Assembly (NCBI RefSeq): GCF_019550795.1
Contig: NZ_CP080545.1
Location: forward strand, 4,312,001 to 4,376,000
Length of the DNA stretch: 64,000 nt
Direction: 5' to 3'
Source: Paenibacillus sp. sptzw28
GTDB taxonomy: Bacteria; Bacillota; Bacilli; Paenibacillales; Paenibacillaceae
Part shown: piece after piece, positions 25,252 through 34,908 of the stretch
Numbering within the stretch: position 1 is the first letter of the stretch
Layout of the letters: each line of letters begins with the position of its first letter
The notes under the pieces: model-generated
The model's database searches: none
Seen by the model: the letters and a program-made list of their open reading frames with translations, nothing else
What the model was told of the DNA's origin: nothing
Translations under genes and position numbers: made by a program

Positions 25252-27126
25252 ATGAGACGCAAATTGCTCGGCTGGTCCGCCGTGGTGGCGGCCGCCGTTT
25301 TTCTCATTCCGCTCATGCCCTGGTTCGGCGCGCCGGATAACGTCAACAGACCCGCCGATCAGACCCGCACAATGTCCGTAAACCAGGAACATGTGATGAA
25401 AATGCAAACGGTCAAACGCGATATGGAGGCAACTGCTCTGTTATGCAGGACCGAATGCGCGAGAAATTTTCACAAGCTGATGTCGAAGTCAACCGCCCAC
25501 CCTACCGCCAACGGAGCGGAAAACGAGCTAAGCCATATGATGAAGATGCATAAGCAAATGGTTTATGTCCTTTGGAAGCGAGGGGGGAAAACCTTGACCA
25601 AAGGAAATATGCCGTCAGCCGAAAGCAAGCCGCTGCATCAGCATCTGGCCGCCGCCAAAGCAAGTTTAAAAACAGGTAAAGCCTATTCATCTCCCTCGTT
25701 TCAGACAGGTAATCACCGTTATGTCATTATAACGGTTCCCGATCAGCGTAAACCAGGAGAAGGCATAGTCGGCATTCTGCTTCAGGATATCGTCGCACAG
25801 GTCGAGCACCATCAGCGCCGCAATCTCCGCGTAATACCGTATCCGGCTGAAGGCAATTACAGAATCGAATCCGCAGCGCCTAACAGCACGAAGGATATCA
25901 CGGTCAAATCCGGTGAAGACAACGGTAATGCCAGCCACTACCGCATCAATGAAGTGGTTGTCAGATTTCAGCAGCCGCCGAGCGAGGCGGATATAAACCG
26001 GATGAAGAAAGATTTATCAGCTATTTCGGTTAGAAAGCTCGGCTATACGTATGTGTTCCGTTCGGCAAAAATGGAAGCGGAGACGATGATGCATTACTTC
26101 CGCACGTCTTGGAGCCCCCAGTACGTAGAGCCGCATTATTTGTATATGACGAATGATGTGACCCCGATAATTCCCAATGACGCGCTTTATTCGCAGTATC
26201 AGTGGAATTTGCCGTCAATTGAAACCGAGAAGGGCTGGAACCTAACGAAAGGCAGCGATAAAGTGCTGATTGCGGTGCTCGATACCGGGGTTCAGGCCGA
26301 CCATCCGGATTTAAAGGGCAAGCTGGAGAAAGGAACGAATATTATGACCGAAGGCGATGCGCCCGACGATGATGTCGGCCACGGAACGCATGTAGCAGGC
26401 ATCATTGCAGCCTCCGTCAATAATGGCGAGGGAGTGGCCGGTCTGTCCTGGTACAATAAAATCCTGCCGGTTAAAGTGCTTGACAGCAGCGGAGCGGGCT
26501 CGACTTATTCCGTAGCGCAGGGGATCATATGGGCAACCGACCATGGAGCCAAAGTCATTAATATGAGTTTGGGCAATTACGCGCAGGCAGAGTTTCTGCA
26601 TGATGCGATAAGGTATGCTTATGACCGCGGCGTCGTGCTTGTAGCCGCGAGCGGAAACGACAATACGGATCGGCCCGGTTATCCTGCAGCATATCCGGAG
26701 GTATTCGCCGTAGCGTCTACCGATGCCGACGGCTCCAGATCCTCCTTCTCGAACTATGGCGACTACATTGACGTAGCGGCGCCCGGAGCAAGTATTGCCA
26801 GCACCTATCCCGGCAGTCAATACGCGGCATTGTCTGGCACCTCAATGGCAAGTCCGCATGTAGCCGCTCTTGCGGGCTTGATCCGTTCGATCAATCCGGA
26901 CCTGACCAATGTTGAGGTCATGGATATTATGCGTAAATCTGCCCGGGATCTTGGAGCCGCCGGGAAAGACAATAATTTCGGATACGGGCAGATCGATATT
27001 GTCAAAGCGCTGGAAATGGCCCGGAGGTCTGATGTTTCGCTGCTGCGGTTTCCGGAGCAGGTCAAACAACGTTTGGAGCAAATTGCCGATAAGTATGAGG
27101 TCAATGCAGCAGACGGGGCCAAATAA
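25252..27126 (+). CDS. Secreted S8 (subtilisin-like) serine protease with long N-terminal region
   Basis: A 624-residue peptidase. A signal sequence (RRKLLGWSAVVAAAVFLIPL) is followed by about 165 residues that look like an extracytoplasmic sensor (Cache-like) domain, then a fervidolysin-type pro-region (HYRINEVVVRFQQPPSEADI). The catalytic domain starts near residue 325 with triad Asp344 (AVLDTGVQADHPDLKG), His377 (DVGHGTHVAGI) and Ser531 (LSGTSMASPHVAALAG). Only 40 residues follow the catalytic domain. GAGGAGG lies nine bases before the ATG. The gene is single, with its own terminator. The sensor assignment is from pattern only. Confidence 0.88.
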   Translation: MRRKLLGWSAVVAAAVFLIPLMPWFGAPDNVNRPADQTRTMSVNQEHVMKMQTVKRDMEATALLCRTECARNFHKLMSKSTAHPTANGAENELSHMMKMHKQMVYVLWKRGGKTLTKGNMPSAESKPLHQHLAAAKASLKTGKAYSSPSFQTGNHRYVIITVPDQRKPGEGIVGILLQDIVAQVEHHQRRNLRVIPYPAEGNYRIESAAPNSTKDITVKSGEDNGNASHYRINEVVVRFQQPPSEADINRMKKDLSAISVRKLGYTYVFRSAKMEAETMMHYFRTSWSPQYVEPHYLYMTNDVTPIIPNDALYSQYQWNLPSIETEKGWNLTKGSDKVLIAVLDTGVQADHPDLKGKLEKGTNIMTEGDAPDDDVGHGTHVAGIIAASVNNGEGVAGLSWYNKILPVKVLDSSGAGSTYSVAQGIIWATDHGAKVINMSLGNYAQAEFLHDAIRYAYDRGVVLVAASGNDNTDRPGYPAAYPEVFAVASTDADGSRSSFSNYGDYIDVAAPGASIASTYPGSQYAALSGTSMASPHVAALAGLIRSINPDLTNVEVMDIMRKSARDLGAAGKDNNFGYGQIDIVKALEMARRSDVSLLRFPEQVKQRLEQIADKYEVNAADGAK

Positions 27127-27143
27127 ACAACAAAAAGGCTGAA

Positions 27144-27190
27144 CAAAAAAGGCTGTTCCCAGACTCCGAGGAGAAGGAACAGCCTTTTGA
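27144..27190. terminator. Bidirectional terminator between the protease and rnpB
   Basis: AAAAGGCTGTTCC pairs with GGAACAGCCTTTT around a 16-base loop, flanked by an A-run and, on the minus strand, TTTTTT. It ends both the plus-strand protease and the minus-strand rnpB transcript. Confidence 0.9.
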
Positions 27191-27207
27191 ATTTGTAAAA
27201 TTAATCG

Positions 27208-27640
27208 TTGCGGAAAGCTTGCCGTAAGCCGGGTTCTGTACTTCATGTGGTCTGAACGGGAACGACCCTCCCACTTCGAAGCGACAATCATCTATCTAGG
27301 CCGATCATTGCTGACCGGCTCAAGCGACCAACCCGAACGCACCCGGGCAGGGGTGCAGCGCATGCCAATGCTTCCATTAGCCGGCTGCTGCGTTCTCTCG
27401 GTCTTGCTCCAGATGGGGTTTACCAGCACCGTTGTCACCAACGGTCCTCGTGGTCTCTTACACCACGGTTCCACCCTTGCCTGTGCCGGCGGTAAAGCCG
27501 GCCATCGGCGGTCCGTTTCTGTGGCACTATCCTTCGGCTCGCGCCGACTGGACGTTATCCAGCATCTCTGCCCTATGGAGCCCGGACTTTCCTCTCGCGG
27601 CTTCTCAGCCGCCAGCGATTGTCTGTCAAACTTTCCGTTG
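27208..27640 (-). ncRNA. rnpB: RNase P RNA (rnpB), class A-like
   Basis: The RNA subunit of RNase P, which trims tRNA 5' leaders. On the minus strand the conserved P4 5' half GAGGAAAGTCCGGGCTCC occurs near 27580, with GGGCAGAG after it, and the 3' half ACAGAACCCGGCTTA near 27230. The ends pair as P1 (GGAAAGTTTG with CAAGCTTTCC). The interior GCAAGGGTGGAA, GTAAGAG, ATCTGGAGCAAGACC and CTTGAGCC...GGCCTAGAT blocks match the ancestral class A RNA, as in E. coli, not the class B type of B. subtilis. The 5' end is placed by the promoter and P1; the exact ends may shift by a few bases. Confidence 0.95.
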
Positions 27641-27647
27641 TATAGCC

Positions 27648-27676
27648 AGTATACTAAGAATAGAGCAAAAGCTCAA
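27648..27676 (-). promoter_or_regulatory. Sigma-A promoter of rnpB
   Basis: On the minus strand TTGAGC (27671-27676) and TATACT (27648-27653) are exactly 17 bases apart; transcription would start about seven bases after, at the predicted 5' end of rnpB. Confidence 0.85.
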
Positions 27677-27709
27677 GTTTGAAACATTGCCTCTACTTAC
27701 GATTATTGC

Positions 27710-28831
27710 CTATACGAACCTGAAAGGCTCGGTTTCGATTGCGGAAGCAACTGCGACGGTCGTATATTTACGTTCGCTTAGTTCGCGTGTCAACCAATCC
27801 GCCAGTCTCGGCTTCATGATTTTCTCGATGTTATGGCCGGGATCGATGATCGCGAGTCCGGCTGCAAGCGCATCATGCGCGGAATGGTAATCGATATCGC
27901 CTGTCACCAGAACATCTGCGCCTGCAAAAAGCGCATGACGCACATATTTAGCCCCTGCTCCGCCGAGCACGGCAACTTTTTGGACCTCGCGCTCCGGGTC
28001 ACCGACGATTCTGGCTGCAGGCACGCTGAACGCCTCCTTGACGCGGTTTGCAAGCGTCTTAAGCTTCATTGGCTCGGTCAGCCTGCCGACGCGCCCTAAA
28101 CCGAAGGAGCGGCCCTTCAGATCCACCGGATATAAATCGTAGGCCACCTCCTCGTAAGGATGAGACTTCAGCATCGCTTGCACGACTTTGCGGTGAACAC
28201 TATGAGGAACAACGGTTTCTATACGCATCTCCTGAACTCGCTCGAGCCGCCCCTGCTTTCCGATGAAAGGCTGCGTCCCTTCTCCCGGCATATATGTGCC
28301 GGTGCCTTCGATATTAAAGCTGCAGCAGCTATAATCGCCGATTGCGCCCGCTCCGGCGTTCCAAATCGCCTTGAGCACTTGGTCGTGGTGACTGTGGGGA
28401 ACAAAGACGACAAGCTTGTACAGCTTATCCGTATGAACCTCCTCCAGAGACGCCCGCCCTTCGGATGAAATGCCCAGCATATCGGCCATCCAATCGTTTA
28501 TACCGCCTTGCGCCACGTCCAGATTCGTGTGCGCGATATAGACTGCTATATCATGCTTTATCAGCTTTTCATACAATTTTCCCGCAGGTGTCGACGTATC
28601 CAGCTTCGCCAAAGGTCTGTAGATGATAGCGTGATGAGCGATAATAAGCTCCGCACCCGCGGTAATCGCTTCGTCCACTACTTCATCGGTTACATCCAAC
28701 GCAATAAGCACCTTGCTTATTTGTTTTTGCAGCGTCCCCAGCTGAAGGCCGATTTTGTCGTTTTCCACCGCAAAATGTTTCGGAGCCAGCTGTTCGATCA
28801 GTTGGGCGACCGTTTGACCGTTTACAAACAT
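27710..28831 (-). CDS. yqfO: Nif3-like dinuclear metal centre protein (YqfO)
   Basis: A 373-residue NIF3-family protein. The two halves of the conserved domain (residues 1-125 with AELIIAHHAIIYRPLA, and the C-terminal 240-373 with ADVLVTGDIDYHSAHDALAAG) flank an inserted domain of about 110 residues, as in YqfO. Conserved histidines and aspartates bind two metals; the activity is not established. It overlaps trmK by ten bases, GAGGAGG lying inside trmK, so the genes are translated from one message. Confidence 0.93.
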   Translation of the reverse strand: MFVNGQTVAQLIEQLAPKHFAVENDKIGLQLGTLQKQISKVLIALDVTDEVVDEAITAGAELIIAHHAIIYRPLAKLDTSTPAGKLYEKLIKHDIAVYIAHTNLDVAQGGINDWMADMLGISSEGRASLEEVHTDKLYKLVVFVPHSHHDQVLKAIWNAGAGAIGDYSCCSFNIEGTGTYMPGEGTQPFIGKQGRLERVQEMRIETVVPHSVHRKVVQAMLKSHPYEEVAYDLYPVDLKGRSFGLGRVGRLTEPMKLKTLANRVKEAFSVPAARIVGDPEREVQKVAVLGGAGAKYVRHALFAGADVLVTGDIDYHSAHDALAAGLAIIDPGHNIEKIMKPRLADWLTRELSERKYTTVAVASAIETEPFRFV

Positions 28832-29589
28832 GCAAGCACCTCCTCAATCTGTTTCATTTCACCACGGAGCATCCGTTCTTTTTCACGCGACTCGGGTAAC
28901 GCCGAGAGCTCCAGCTGCCGGCAAATCCGCTCCAGCTTTTCAAGCTCCAGAAGCCATTTTTTCTTAAGCAGCGGCTCACCGCTTCTTAGAAGATACGGCC
29001 CCATCCGGTAAAGCCATTCCCTTCGGCCGGCAGACGGCAGCTGAAGTGACAGAAAAGAGGCATCGTACAGCTGTTCATTATGCCGTCGAGCTTCTTTCGC
29101 ATCCGCTAAGACCGCCGCGTGCAGCACTTCATAAATACGGCCGTCTTCCTCCAGTATCGCTTCACTCTGAAGCACATAGTCATGTTCCGCAAGCCATCTT
29201 CTGACGATATCCTCGCCGACATTGGGCTGCAATACAAGCTCTCTAACTCCGGCCAACCTCCCAGCGGACCACCCTTCCTGAAGAATACCGCTCATTAAAC
29301 TGCCGCCCATTCCGGCAATCGAAACGGTATCCGCCTCGCCAGGGGCAAGCACCGACAGTCCGTCGCCCTGGCGAACTTCGATAAGAGCATTCAAGCCCGC
29401 CTCCGCGGTTTGCTTCACTGCCGCTTGGTACGGACCCGGGTTCAACTCGCCCGCGATAGCAGCCGGGCATTTGCCGCTTTGCACAAGATAGACCGGAAGC
29501 AGCGCATGGTCGGAACCGATATCGGCAATCCGCGATCCATACGTTACCCGGTCCGCAATCGTTTGCAGTCTTTTCGACAACATTATCAT
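28822..29589 (-). CDS. trmK: tRNA (adenine-22-N1)-methyltransferase TrmK
   Basis: A 255-residue SAM-dependent enzyme methylating adenine 22 of tRNA. The N-terminal Rossmann part shows RIADIGSDHALLPVYL and SIAGMGGSLMSGIL; the C-terminal part is a coiled coil (LEKLERICRQLELSAL). ATG codons at 29589 and 29583 are both possible and neither has a strong ribosome site; the first lies two bases after the stop of the upstream membrane-protein gene, so coupling is likely. It is followed by nif3, as in B. subtilis. Confidence 0.93.
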   Translation of the reverse strand: MIMLSKRLQTIADRVTYGSRIADIGSDHALLPVYLVQSGKCPAAIAGELNPGPYQAAVKQTAEAGLNALIEVRQGDGLSVLAPGEADTVSIAGMGGSLMSGILQEGWSAGRLAGVRELVLQPNVGEDIVRRWLAEHDYVLQSEAILEEDGRIYEVLHAAVLADAKEARRHNEQLYDASFLSLQLPSAGRREWLYRMGPYLLRSGEPLLKKKWLLELEKLERICRQLELSALPESREKERMLRGEMKQIEEVLACL

Positions 29590-29590
29590 A

Positions 29591-30418
29591 TCAAGCAACC
29601 CACGCAATCCATTGTTTTCGCAGCGCGAAGAGGAGCAACCCTCCCGCTGTAATTTTCACGATAAGCTGAACCTGCAGCCATGCCTGCTCCTGGGCGAAAA
29701 CGGCGGAGTACAGCTCGGGCATAAACCAAATGAGACCGCCGGCGACGAACAGGACCGCGGCAACCGGGCGCGACCAGCGATGAAAAAACCAACTGAGCCA
29801 ACCAAATACAAAGGACGCCGGCAGCCAATAAAACTGAATTTCATACCATTCCGGCGAATCCGTATAGTTGGACAGCAGCCAGGCATACACGAGAAAGGAA
29901 GCCATCCATCCGCACAAATGAAGCACAGGTATACGCGTTCCAATTCCGAAGGTGATCCAGAATAAAGAGCATACGGTCAACAGACCTGCCTTCCAGCCCC
30001 ACGCCGTGAGCTGATGAAGCTCGAGCATATATAAGCCTGATCCAAGCATAAGGAGCATACCGGATCCGACCAACGCAAGGCCGGCCGATTCGTTTTTCCG
30101 CCGGTAACGCTGTCCGGACAAGAGGAGGCCGAATACACCTGAGGCTGCCAAACCGATTTGCAATAGAGGATGAAAAACATTAAAATAAAGGATAACAAAA
30201 CAAATCAAGGAAAAAATTCCAATTGCAAGAAACCACTGCTTCCACGAAGCTCGCTTTAGTACATGAACCGTTTTTCCTGCAAAGGTAGACTGCGCGCGTT
30301 CTTCATCCGTTTCCAGATACAAATTGAGCAAAAAAGCGCAATATTGATCCGGAAGCAGCTTGCTGCGCTGCCAGTGCTCGATCTCCTTGACAATTGTTTT
30401 TCGGCGTTCCTGATCCAT
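29591..30418 (-). CDS. Multi-spanning membrane protein between rpoD and trmK
   Basis: A 275-residue protein with a soluble N-terminal 60 residues (DQERRKTIVKEIEHWQRSKLLP) and about eight hydrophobic segments, the DUF2157-like layout. I cannot name a family with certainty. It begins after the rpoD terminator and ends two bases before the trmK start region, so it forms the head of the trmK-nif3 transcript. The function is unknown; the fixed place next to rpoD is the main clue. Confidence 0.72.
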   Translation of the reverse strand: MDQERRKTIVKEIEHWQRSKLLPDQYCAFLLNLYLETDEERAQSTFAGKTVHVLKRASWKQWFLAIGIFSLICFVILYFNVFHPLLQIGLAASGVFGLLLSGQRYRRKNESAGLALVGSGMLLMLGSGLYMLELHQLTAWGWKAGLLTVCSLFWITFGIGTRIPVLHLCGWMASFLVYAWLLSNYTDSPEWYEIQFYWLPASFVFGWLSWFFHRWSRPVAAVLFVAGGLIWFMPELYSAVFAQEQAWLQVQLIVKITAGGLLLFALRKQWIAWVA

Positions 30419-30466
30419 GTCGACCGTTCGTTCCTTTCGGCCACAGCTTATAATCTCCTATAGTTT

Positions 30467-30499
30467 GAAAAAGACCTTGCCGCCGAAGCAGTAAGGTCT
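30467..30499 (-). terminator. Terminator of rpoD
   Basis: On the minus strand AGACCTT pairs with AAGGTCT, enclosing CTGC/GCGG with the loop TTCG, and TTTTT follows. Confidence 0.85.
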
Positions 30500-30505
30500 G
30501 TATGA

Positions 30506-31636
30506 TTATTCGAGAAAATCCTTCAATCGCTTGCTGCGACTTGGGTGGCGAAGCTTACGCAGCGCTTTGGCTTCGATCTGCCGAATTCGTTCGCGCGTAA
30601 CGCCAAATACTTTTCCGACTTCCTCCAAAGTGCGGGTTCGCCCGTCATCGAGTCCAAAACGAAGACGAAGCACATTTTCTTCCCGCTCGGTCAAGGTATC
30701 GAGCACATCCTCCAACTGCTCCTTGAGCAGCTCATATGCAGCCGCATCCGCAGGAGCGAGAGCTTCCTGATCCTCAATGAAATCACCCAAATGAGAGTCG
30801 TCTTCCTCACCGATTGGTGTTTCAAGTGAAACCGGCTCCTGTGCAATCTTCATGATCTCCCGGACTTTTTCCGTGCTCAAATCCATCTCGGCGGCAATTT
30901 CTTCGGGACTTGGCTCGCGGCCCAGCTCCTGCAGCAGCTGCCGTGAAACTCTCACGAGCTTATTGATTGTTTCGACCATATGAACCGGAATCCTGATCGT
31001 CCTGGCTTGGTCTGCAATTGCGCGCGTAATGGCTTGGCGGATCCACCATGTGGCATATGTGCTGAATTTGAAGCCTTTCGTGAAATCGAACTTCTCGACC
31101 GCTTTGATCAGCCCCATATTGCCTTCCTGGATAAGGTCGAGGAACAGCATGCCGCGTCCGACATAACGCTTGGCAATACTTACGACGAGCCGGAGATTCG
31201 CTTCGGCCAGTCTGCGCTTCGCTTCCTCGTCGCCGTGCTCGATCCGTTTCGCGAGCTCAATTTCATCGTCGGCGGACAACAGCGGCACGCGTCCGATTTC
31301 TTTCAGATACATCCGAACCGGGTCATTGATTTTGATGCCGGGCGGGAGCGCCAGATCATCATCGAAGTTGAATTCATCTGGTTCCCGTTCCTGATCATCC
31401 CGCTCTCTTCCCAACGGATGAGTTTCGTCGTTCTCATTAACCACTTCGATGCCGATATCATCAAGATGCTCAAAGAATTCATCAATTTGCTCCGGGTCCT
31501 GATCGAATGGCGAAAGCTTCTCCATGATCTCTTTATACGTTAAGGAGGAGCGCTTCTTGCCGTGTTCGATCAGCTGCTCTTTGACGAGCTCGAGCTTTTG
31601 TTCGGTGTCTAATTCAGTATGTTGATCATTCGCCAT
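30506..31636 (-). CDS. rpoD: RNA polymerase housekeeping sigma factor SigA (RpoD)
   Basis: A 376-residue sigma-70. Region 1.1 ([13 protein letters not shown]) is followed by region 1.2 ([14 protein letters not shown]), region 2 ([19 protein letters not shown]), region 3, and region 4 with the helix-turn-helix [20 protein letters not shown]. It recognizes TTGACA/TATAAT promoters, as found before glyQ and rnpB here. GGAGGGAG lies eight bases before the ATG. It follows dnaG by 18 bases in the conserved macromolecular-synthesis operon. Confidence 0.98.
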   Translation of the reverse strand: MANDQHTELDTEQKLELVKEQLIEHGKKRSSLTYKEIMEKLSPFDQDPEQIDEFFEHLDDIGIEVVNENDETHPLGRERDDQEREPDEFNFDDDLALPPGIKINDPVRMYLKEIGRVPLLSADDEIELAKRIEHGDEEAKRRLAEANLRLVVSIAKRYVGRGMLFLDLIQEGNMGLIKAVEKFDFTKGFKFSTYATWWIRQAITRAIADQARTIRIPVHMVETINKLVRVSRQLLQELGREPSPEEIAAEMDLSTEKVREIMKIAQEPVSLETPIGEEDDSHLGDFIEDQEALAPADAAAYELLKEQLEDVLDTLTEREENVLRLRFGLDDGRTRTLEEVGKVFGVTRERIRQIEAKALRKLRHPSRSKRLKDFLE

Positions 31637-31654
31637 ATTCCGACTCCCTCCTCC

Positions 31655-33505
31655 CTAGAAACGATCATCCTGCCGTCCTTTCAGCTGTCTCTCTAGGGCA
31701 ATAATCTCACTTGCTATTTGTGCCGCGAGCAACATGTCGCCGGAACGTTCCGCCCGCACCATGTCTTCCTTCTTATGTTCGATTTCGCGAAATTTGGGTA
31801 CTTTTTGAATTTCCTTAATATAGTGGACAAGCAGCTGCTCGTCAAATGGAAACTCATCGTCCATCATTAAGATTGAAGCGGCCGTTCTTTCGAGACGGTC
31901 GTCCTGGAGCGTTGCGATAAACCGGCTGACATCCGGATCATGACCTTGCGCATAATAAGCGTATAAATAAGCAGCAAGTGCTGCGTGATCCTCCACGTTA
32001 AAGGCTTCTCCAAGCTTCTCGTGCACCGCTTGCGCCGTTTCGCCATCCTGAAGCATTTGGGCGAGCAGCCTTCGTTCCGCGACCTGATAGGCAGGCAATA
32101 CTGGAGGCGCAGAAGACGTACGACGGTTTTCATTCCTACCATTATTCCACGAATTGTCGTTATTATCCCTTTGAGGCTTGAACTTTTGCAGCTGCTGCCG
32201 GTGTTGAAAGCAGTCCTGCTTCAAGCTTTCCAGAGATATTCCGAACTCCCGGTGAAGCTCCTTGAGATAAATTTCACGCTCGATGGGGGAGTCCAGTTCG
32301 GCGATTATGCCGACCGCTTCGAGCAGGTAGTTCTTCTGTCCTTCTTCTTCTAGGAGTATATGGTTTTTTCTTGTATATATTAGCTTAAATTTTGTGACGG
32401 AAACCGGTTGTTCGATTATTTCCCGCATAAAAGCATGGGCGCCATGCCGTTCGATAAATTCATCCGGATCCATCCCCTTCGGCAGCATCGCGACCTGCAC
32501 CCGCAAACCCGTTTTCTCCAGCAGCGGAATCGTCTTCAGTACCGCAGCTTGTCCCGCATTGTCACCGTCATAGCATAGTACGATTTCCTCCACATTGCGC
32601 TGCAGGATCGCCGCATGATCTTCCGTCAATGAGGTGCCCATTGTCGCTATACCGTTATTTACCCCTGCGGTCCATGCTTTGATCACGTCCATGTAGCCCT
32701 CAAAAAGCACAGCCTTGCGCGTCTTCCGCATCGCGGGTCTGGATTGATCGAGATTATAAAAGCTGCGGCTTTTGTTGAACAGCATCGTCTCCGGCGAGTT
32801 CAAATATTTCGGCTGTCCCTCGCCGAGAATCCTACCAGCCAAAGCGATGGTTTTGCCGTCGCGGTTCCGGATCGGGAAAATAACACGGTCACGAAACCGG
32901 TCAAGATAACCGCTTCCGTCCTGCTTGGCGACAAGCAGTCCGCCTTTCTCCATCAAATCCGCCTGGAACTCCCGTTTCTCCAGAAAACGTGCCAGCGTGT
33001 CCCATTCCGGCGGCGCATATCCGACCATAAAATGATCGATTTGCTTGTCGCTGACTCCCCGCGAACGCAAATACTGCAGAGCGTTCTGTCCGTGCGAAGT
33101 ATTCATAAGCAGGTAATGGTACAATTTCACTGTCAGCTCATGAGCCTGGATCAGCTTATCGCGGTCACCGTTCTCCACCGCTCCCTGATTGTCATTCGGT
33201 CCTGTCCACGTAATCGGAATACCGGCTTCCTCCGCCATAGCGCGGACCGCTTCAGGAAAGGAATAACTTTCGATCTCCGCCACAAACTTGATCGCATGGC
33301 CGCCTTTGCCGCAGCCATAGCAGTAAAAAATCTGCTTCTCCGGCGTAACGGTGAACGACGGGGTCTTCTCGGAATGAAAAGGACAAAGCCCTTTCATGTA
33401 TTTCCCTTGTTTCGAGAGGTGGACGTACTTTCCTACCGTATCCACGATATCGTGATGCCGGAGCACCGCTTCTATGACCGAATCCGGTATTTTACCGTAA
33501 GCCAT
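31655..33505 (-). CDS. dnaG: DNA primase DnaG
   Basis: A 616-residue primase. The zinc finger at CPFHSEKTPSF and FYCYGCGKGG (residues 40-65) is followed by the TOPRIM core with VLFEGYMDVIKAW and CYDGDNAGQAA, and the C-terminal helicase-binding helices. It makes the RNA primers for replication by acting with DnaB-type helicase. It lies in the operon yqxD-dnaG-rpoD, as in Bacillus. Confidence 0.97.
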   Translation of the reverse strand: MAYGKIPDSVIEAVLRHHDIVDTVGKYVHLSKQGKYMKGLCPFHSEKTPSFTVTPEKQIFYCYGCGKGGHAIKFVAEIESYSFPEAVRAMAEEAGIPITWTGPNDNQGAVENGDRDKLIQAHELTVKLYHYLLMNTSHGQNALQYLRSRGVSDKQIDHFMVGYAPPEWDTLARFLEKREFQADLMEKGGLLVAKQDGSGYLDRFRDRVIFPIRNRDGKTIALAGRILGEGQPKYLNSPETMLFNKSRSFYNLDQSRPAMRKTRKAVLFEGYMDVIKAWTAGVNNGIATMGTSLTEDHAAILQRNVEEIVLCYDGDNAGQAAVLKTIPLLEKTGLRVQVAMLPKGMDPDEFIERHGAHAFMREIIEQPVSVTKFKLIYTRKNHILLEEEGQKNYLLEAVGIIAELDSPIEREIYLKELHREFGISLESLKQDCFQHRQQLQKFKPQRDNNDNSWNNGRNENRRTSSAPPVLPAYQVAERRLLAQMLQDGETAQAVHEKLGEAFNVEDHAALAAYLYAYYAQGHDPDVSRFIATLQDDRLERTAASILMMDDEFPFDEQLLVHYIKEIQKVPKFREIEHKKEDMVRAERSGDMLLAAQIASEIIALERQLKGRQDDRF

Positions 33506-33543
33506 ACACCCCCACCTTCATCCTAAACCTTAATAGGTATTCG

Positions 33544-34011
33544 CTACGGTTCACCATTCTCCTGCCGACTCAGCAAAACTTTTGTCAGCTTTTGCTGAAA
33601 TCGGACGCGATCTTCACCCGTCATCGCCCGTGGGCCTTTTGTCTTCCCGCCGGCACGCCTTCGTTTGGCAAGCTCATGCCTTCGTTCCATCAAGTAGTCG
33701 ATATTGCCCTCATCATATTGCTGGCCGCGATTAGATAACGCAAGAGCGCCTTTGGCAAGCGCTATCGTGGCAAGCCCGAAATCCTGCGTGACCACGATAT
33801 CCCCTCGAGCAACATGGTTGGCAATATACAAATCAACCGATTGCCCGCTTCGGTCCACCTGTACGATCTCTACGCCCGGCTGAGGCTCAAGCCGGTGGTC
33901 ATAGGATGCGACCATAAGTACGGGAACGGACATTCCGCGCGCCACTTCGACAATCTCACGCTTGACCGGGCACGCGTCGGCATCGACCACGATCGTAGGT
34001 ATAGTCGCCAC
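33544..34011 (-). CDS. yqxD: YaiI/YqxD family protein (DUF188)
   Basis: A 155-residue protein beginning ATIPTIVVDADACPVKREIVEVA, with DIVVTQDFGLATIALAKGA, the DUF188 pattern of PIN-like fold. Nucleic-acid action is suspected but unproved. The start is GTG at 34011 and its ribosome site is weak. It sits directly before dnaG, as in Bacillus. Confidence 0.9.
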   Translation of the reverse strand: MATIPTIVVDADACPVKREIVEVARGMSVPVLMVASYDHRLEPQPGVEIVQVDRSGQSVDLYIANHVARGDIVVTQDFGLATIALAKGALALSNRGQQYDEGNIDYLMERRHELAKRRRAGGKTKGPRAMTGEDRVRFQQKLTKVLLSRQENGEP

Positions 34012-34089
34012 GTCTATGCATCACCGCATCTTCTATTAAAGTACCGTACTATTATATACGGCAAATATCGAAAAAATCCTGCTAGGACT

Positions 34090-34908
34090 TTAGTTCGATT
34101 GAATGCATTCCATAATAAGACTTGCGGTCTCCTCCACCGCCCGGTGCGAAACGTCAATCACTACGCAGCCGATTTTCCCCATAATTTCGGCGGCATAAGC
34201 CAGCTCGCGTTCGATACGGGCTGTGGTCGCATATGCCGCGCTATCCGGCAAACCCAGCGCCTTCAGCCTTTCCTTGCGGATTACATTCAAATAATGAACG
34301 CCGATAGTAAGTCCGATTACCTTCTCCTTCGGAATGCCAAACAGCTCTTCCGGCGGCTGAAGCTCAGGCATAAGAGGCACATTCGCGACCTTGAATTTCT
34401 TATGCGCGAGGTACATCGAAAGCGGAGTTTTCGACGTCCGCGACACACCCACAAGTACAATGTCCGCTTTCAGTATGCCGGTCGTATCGCGCATATCGTC
34501 ATATTTGACGGCAAACTCTACGGCTTCCACCTTGCGGAAATAATCTTCGTCGAGTACGTGGTTAAGACCCGGCTCCTGCCGTGACTTTCGGCTGGTCTTC
34601 TCCTCCAGACTGCCGATTAAGGAGCCGAGGAGGTCGATTGCGACGACAGCTTGTTCTTCCGAGATCTTGCACAGCAGATCGCGCAGCTTCGGGGTCACAA
34701 GCGTGTACAAAATAATCGCATTAGACTCTTTGGCCTGAAGGACCACCCTCTCGACCGCCGCTTCATCCTGAATAAAAGGCGCCCTGCGGATATCTGCATA
34801 GATGGGATGAAACTGGGCGACCGCCGCCCTTACAACGAGCTCGCCGGTGTCTCCGGCGGAATCCGAAACGACGTAGATAATCACTTCGGGCATTGCTACG
34901 GCTGCCAT
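34090..34908 (-). CDS. ppsR: Pyruvate, phosphate dikinase / PEP synthase regulatory protein (YqfL)
   Basis: A 272-residue bifunctional kinase/phosphorylase (DUF299) that switches PPDK or PEP synthase. It has EVIIYVVSDSAGDTGELV at the start, the P-loop-like VLVGVSRTSKTPLSMYLA and PLMPELQPPEELF. The start at 34908 has GGAGGGGG about eight bases upstream and the length matches the 270 residues of YqfL. The frame is open for 42 further codons to an ATG at 35034, described separately. In Bacillus ccpN precedes yqfL; no ccpN is found here. Confidence 0.93.
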   Translation of the reverse strand: MAAVAMPEVIIYVVSDSAGDTGELVVRAAVAQFHPIYADIRRAPFIQDEAAVERVVLQAKESNAIILYTLVTPKLRDLLCKISEEQAVVAIDLLGSLIGSLEEKTSRKSRQEPGLNHVLDEDYFRKVEAVEFAVKYDDMRDTTGILKADIVLVGVSRTSKTPLSMYLAHKKFKVANVPLMPELQPPEELFGIPKEKVIGLTIGVHYLNVIRKERLKALGLPDSAAYATTARIERELAYAAEIMGKIGCVVIDVSHRAVEETASLIMECIQSN

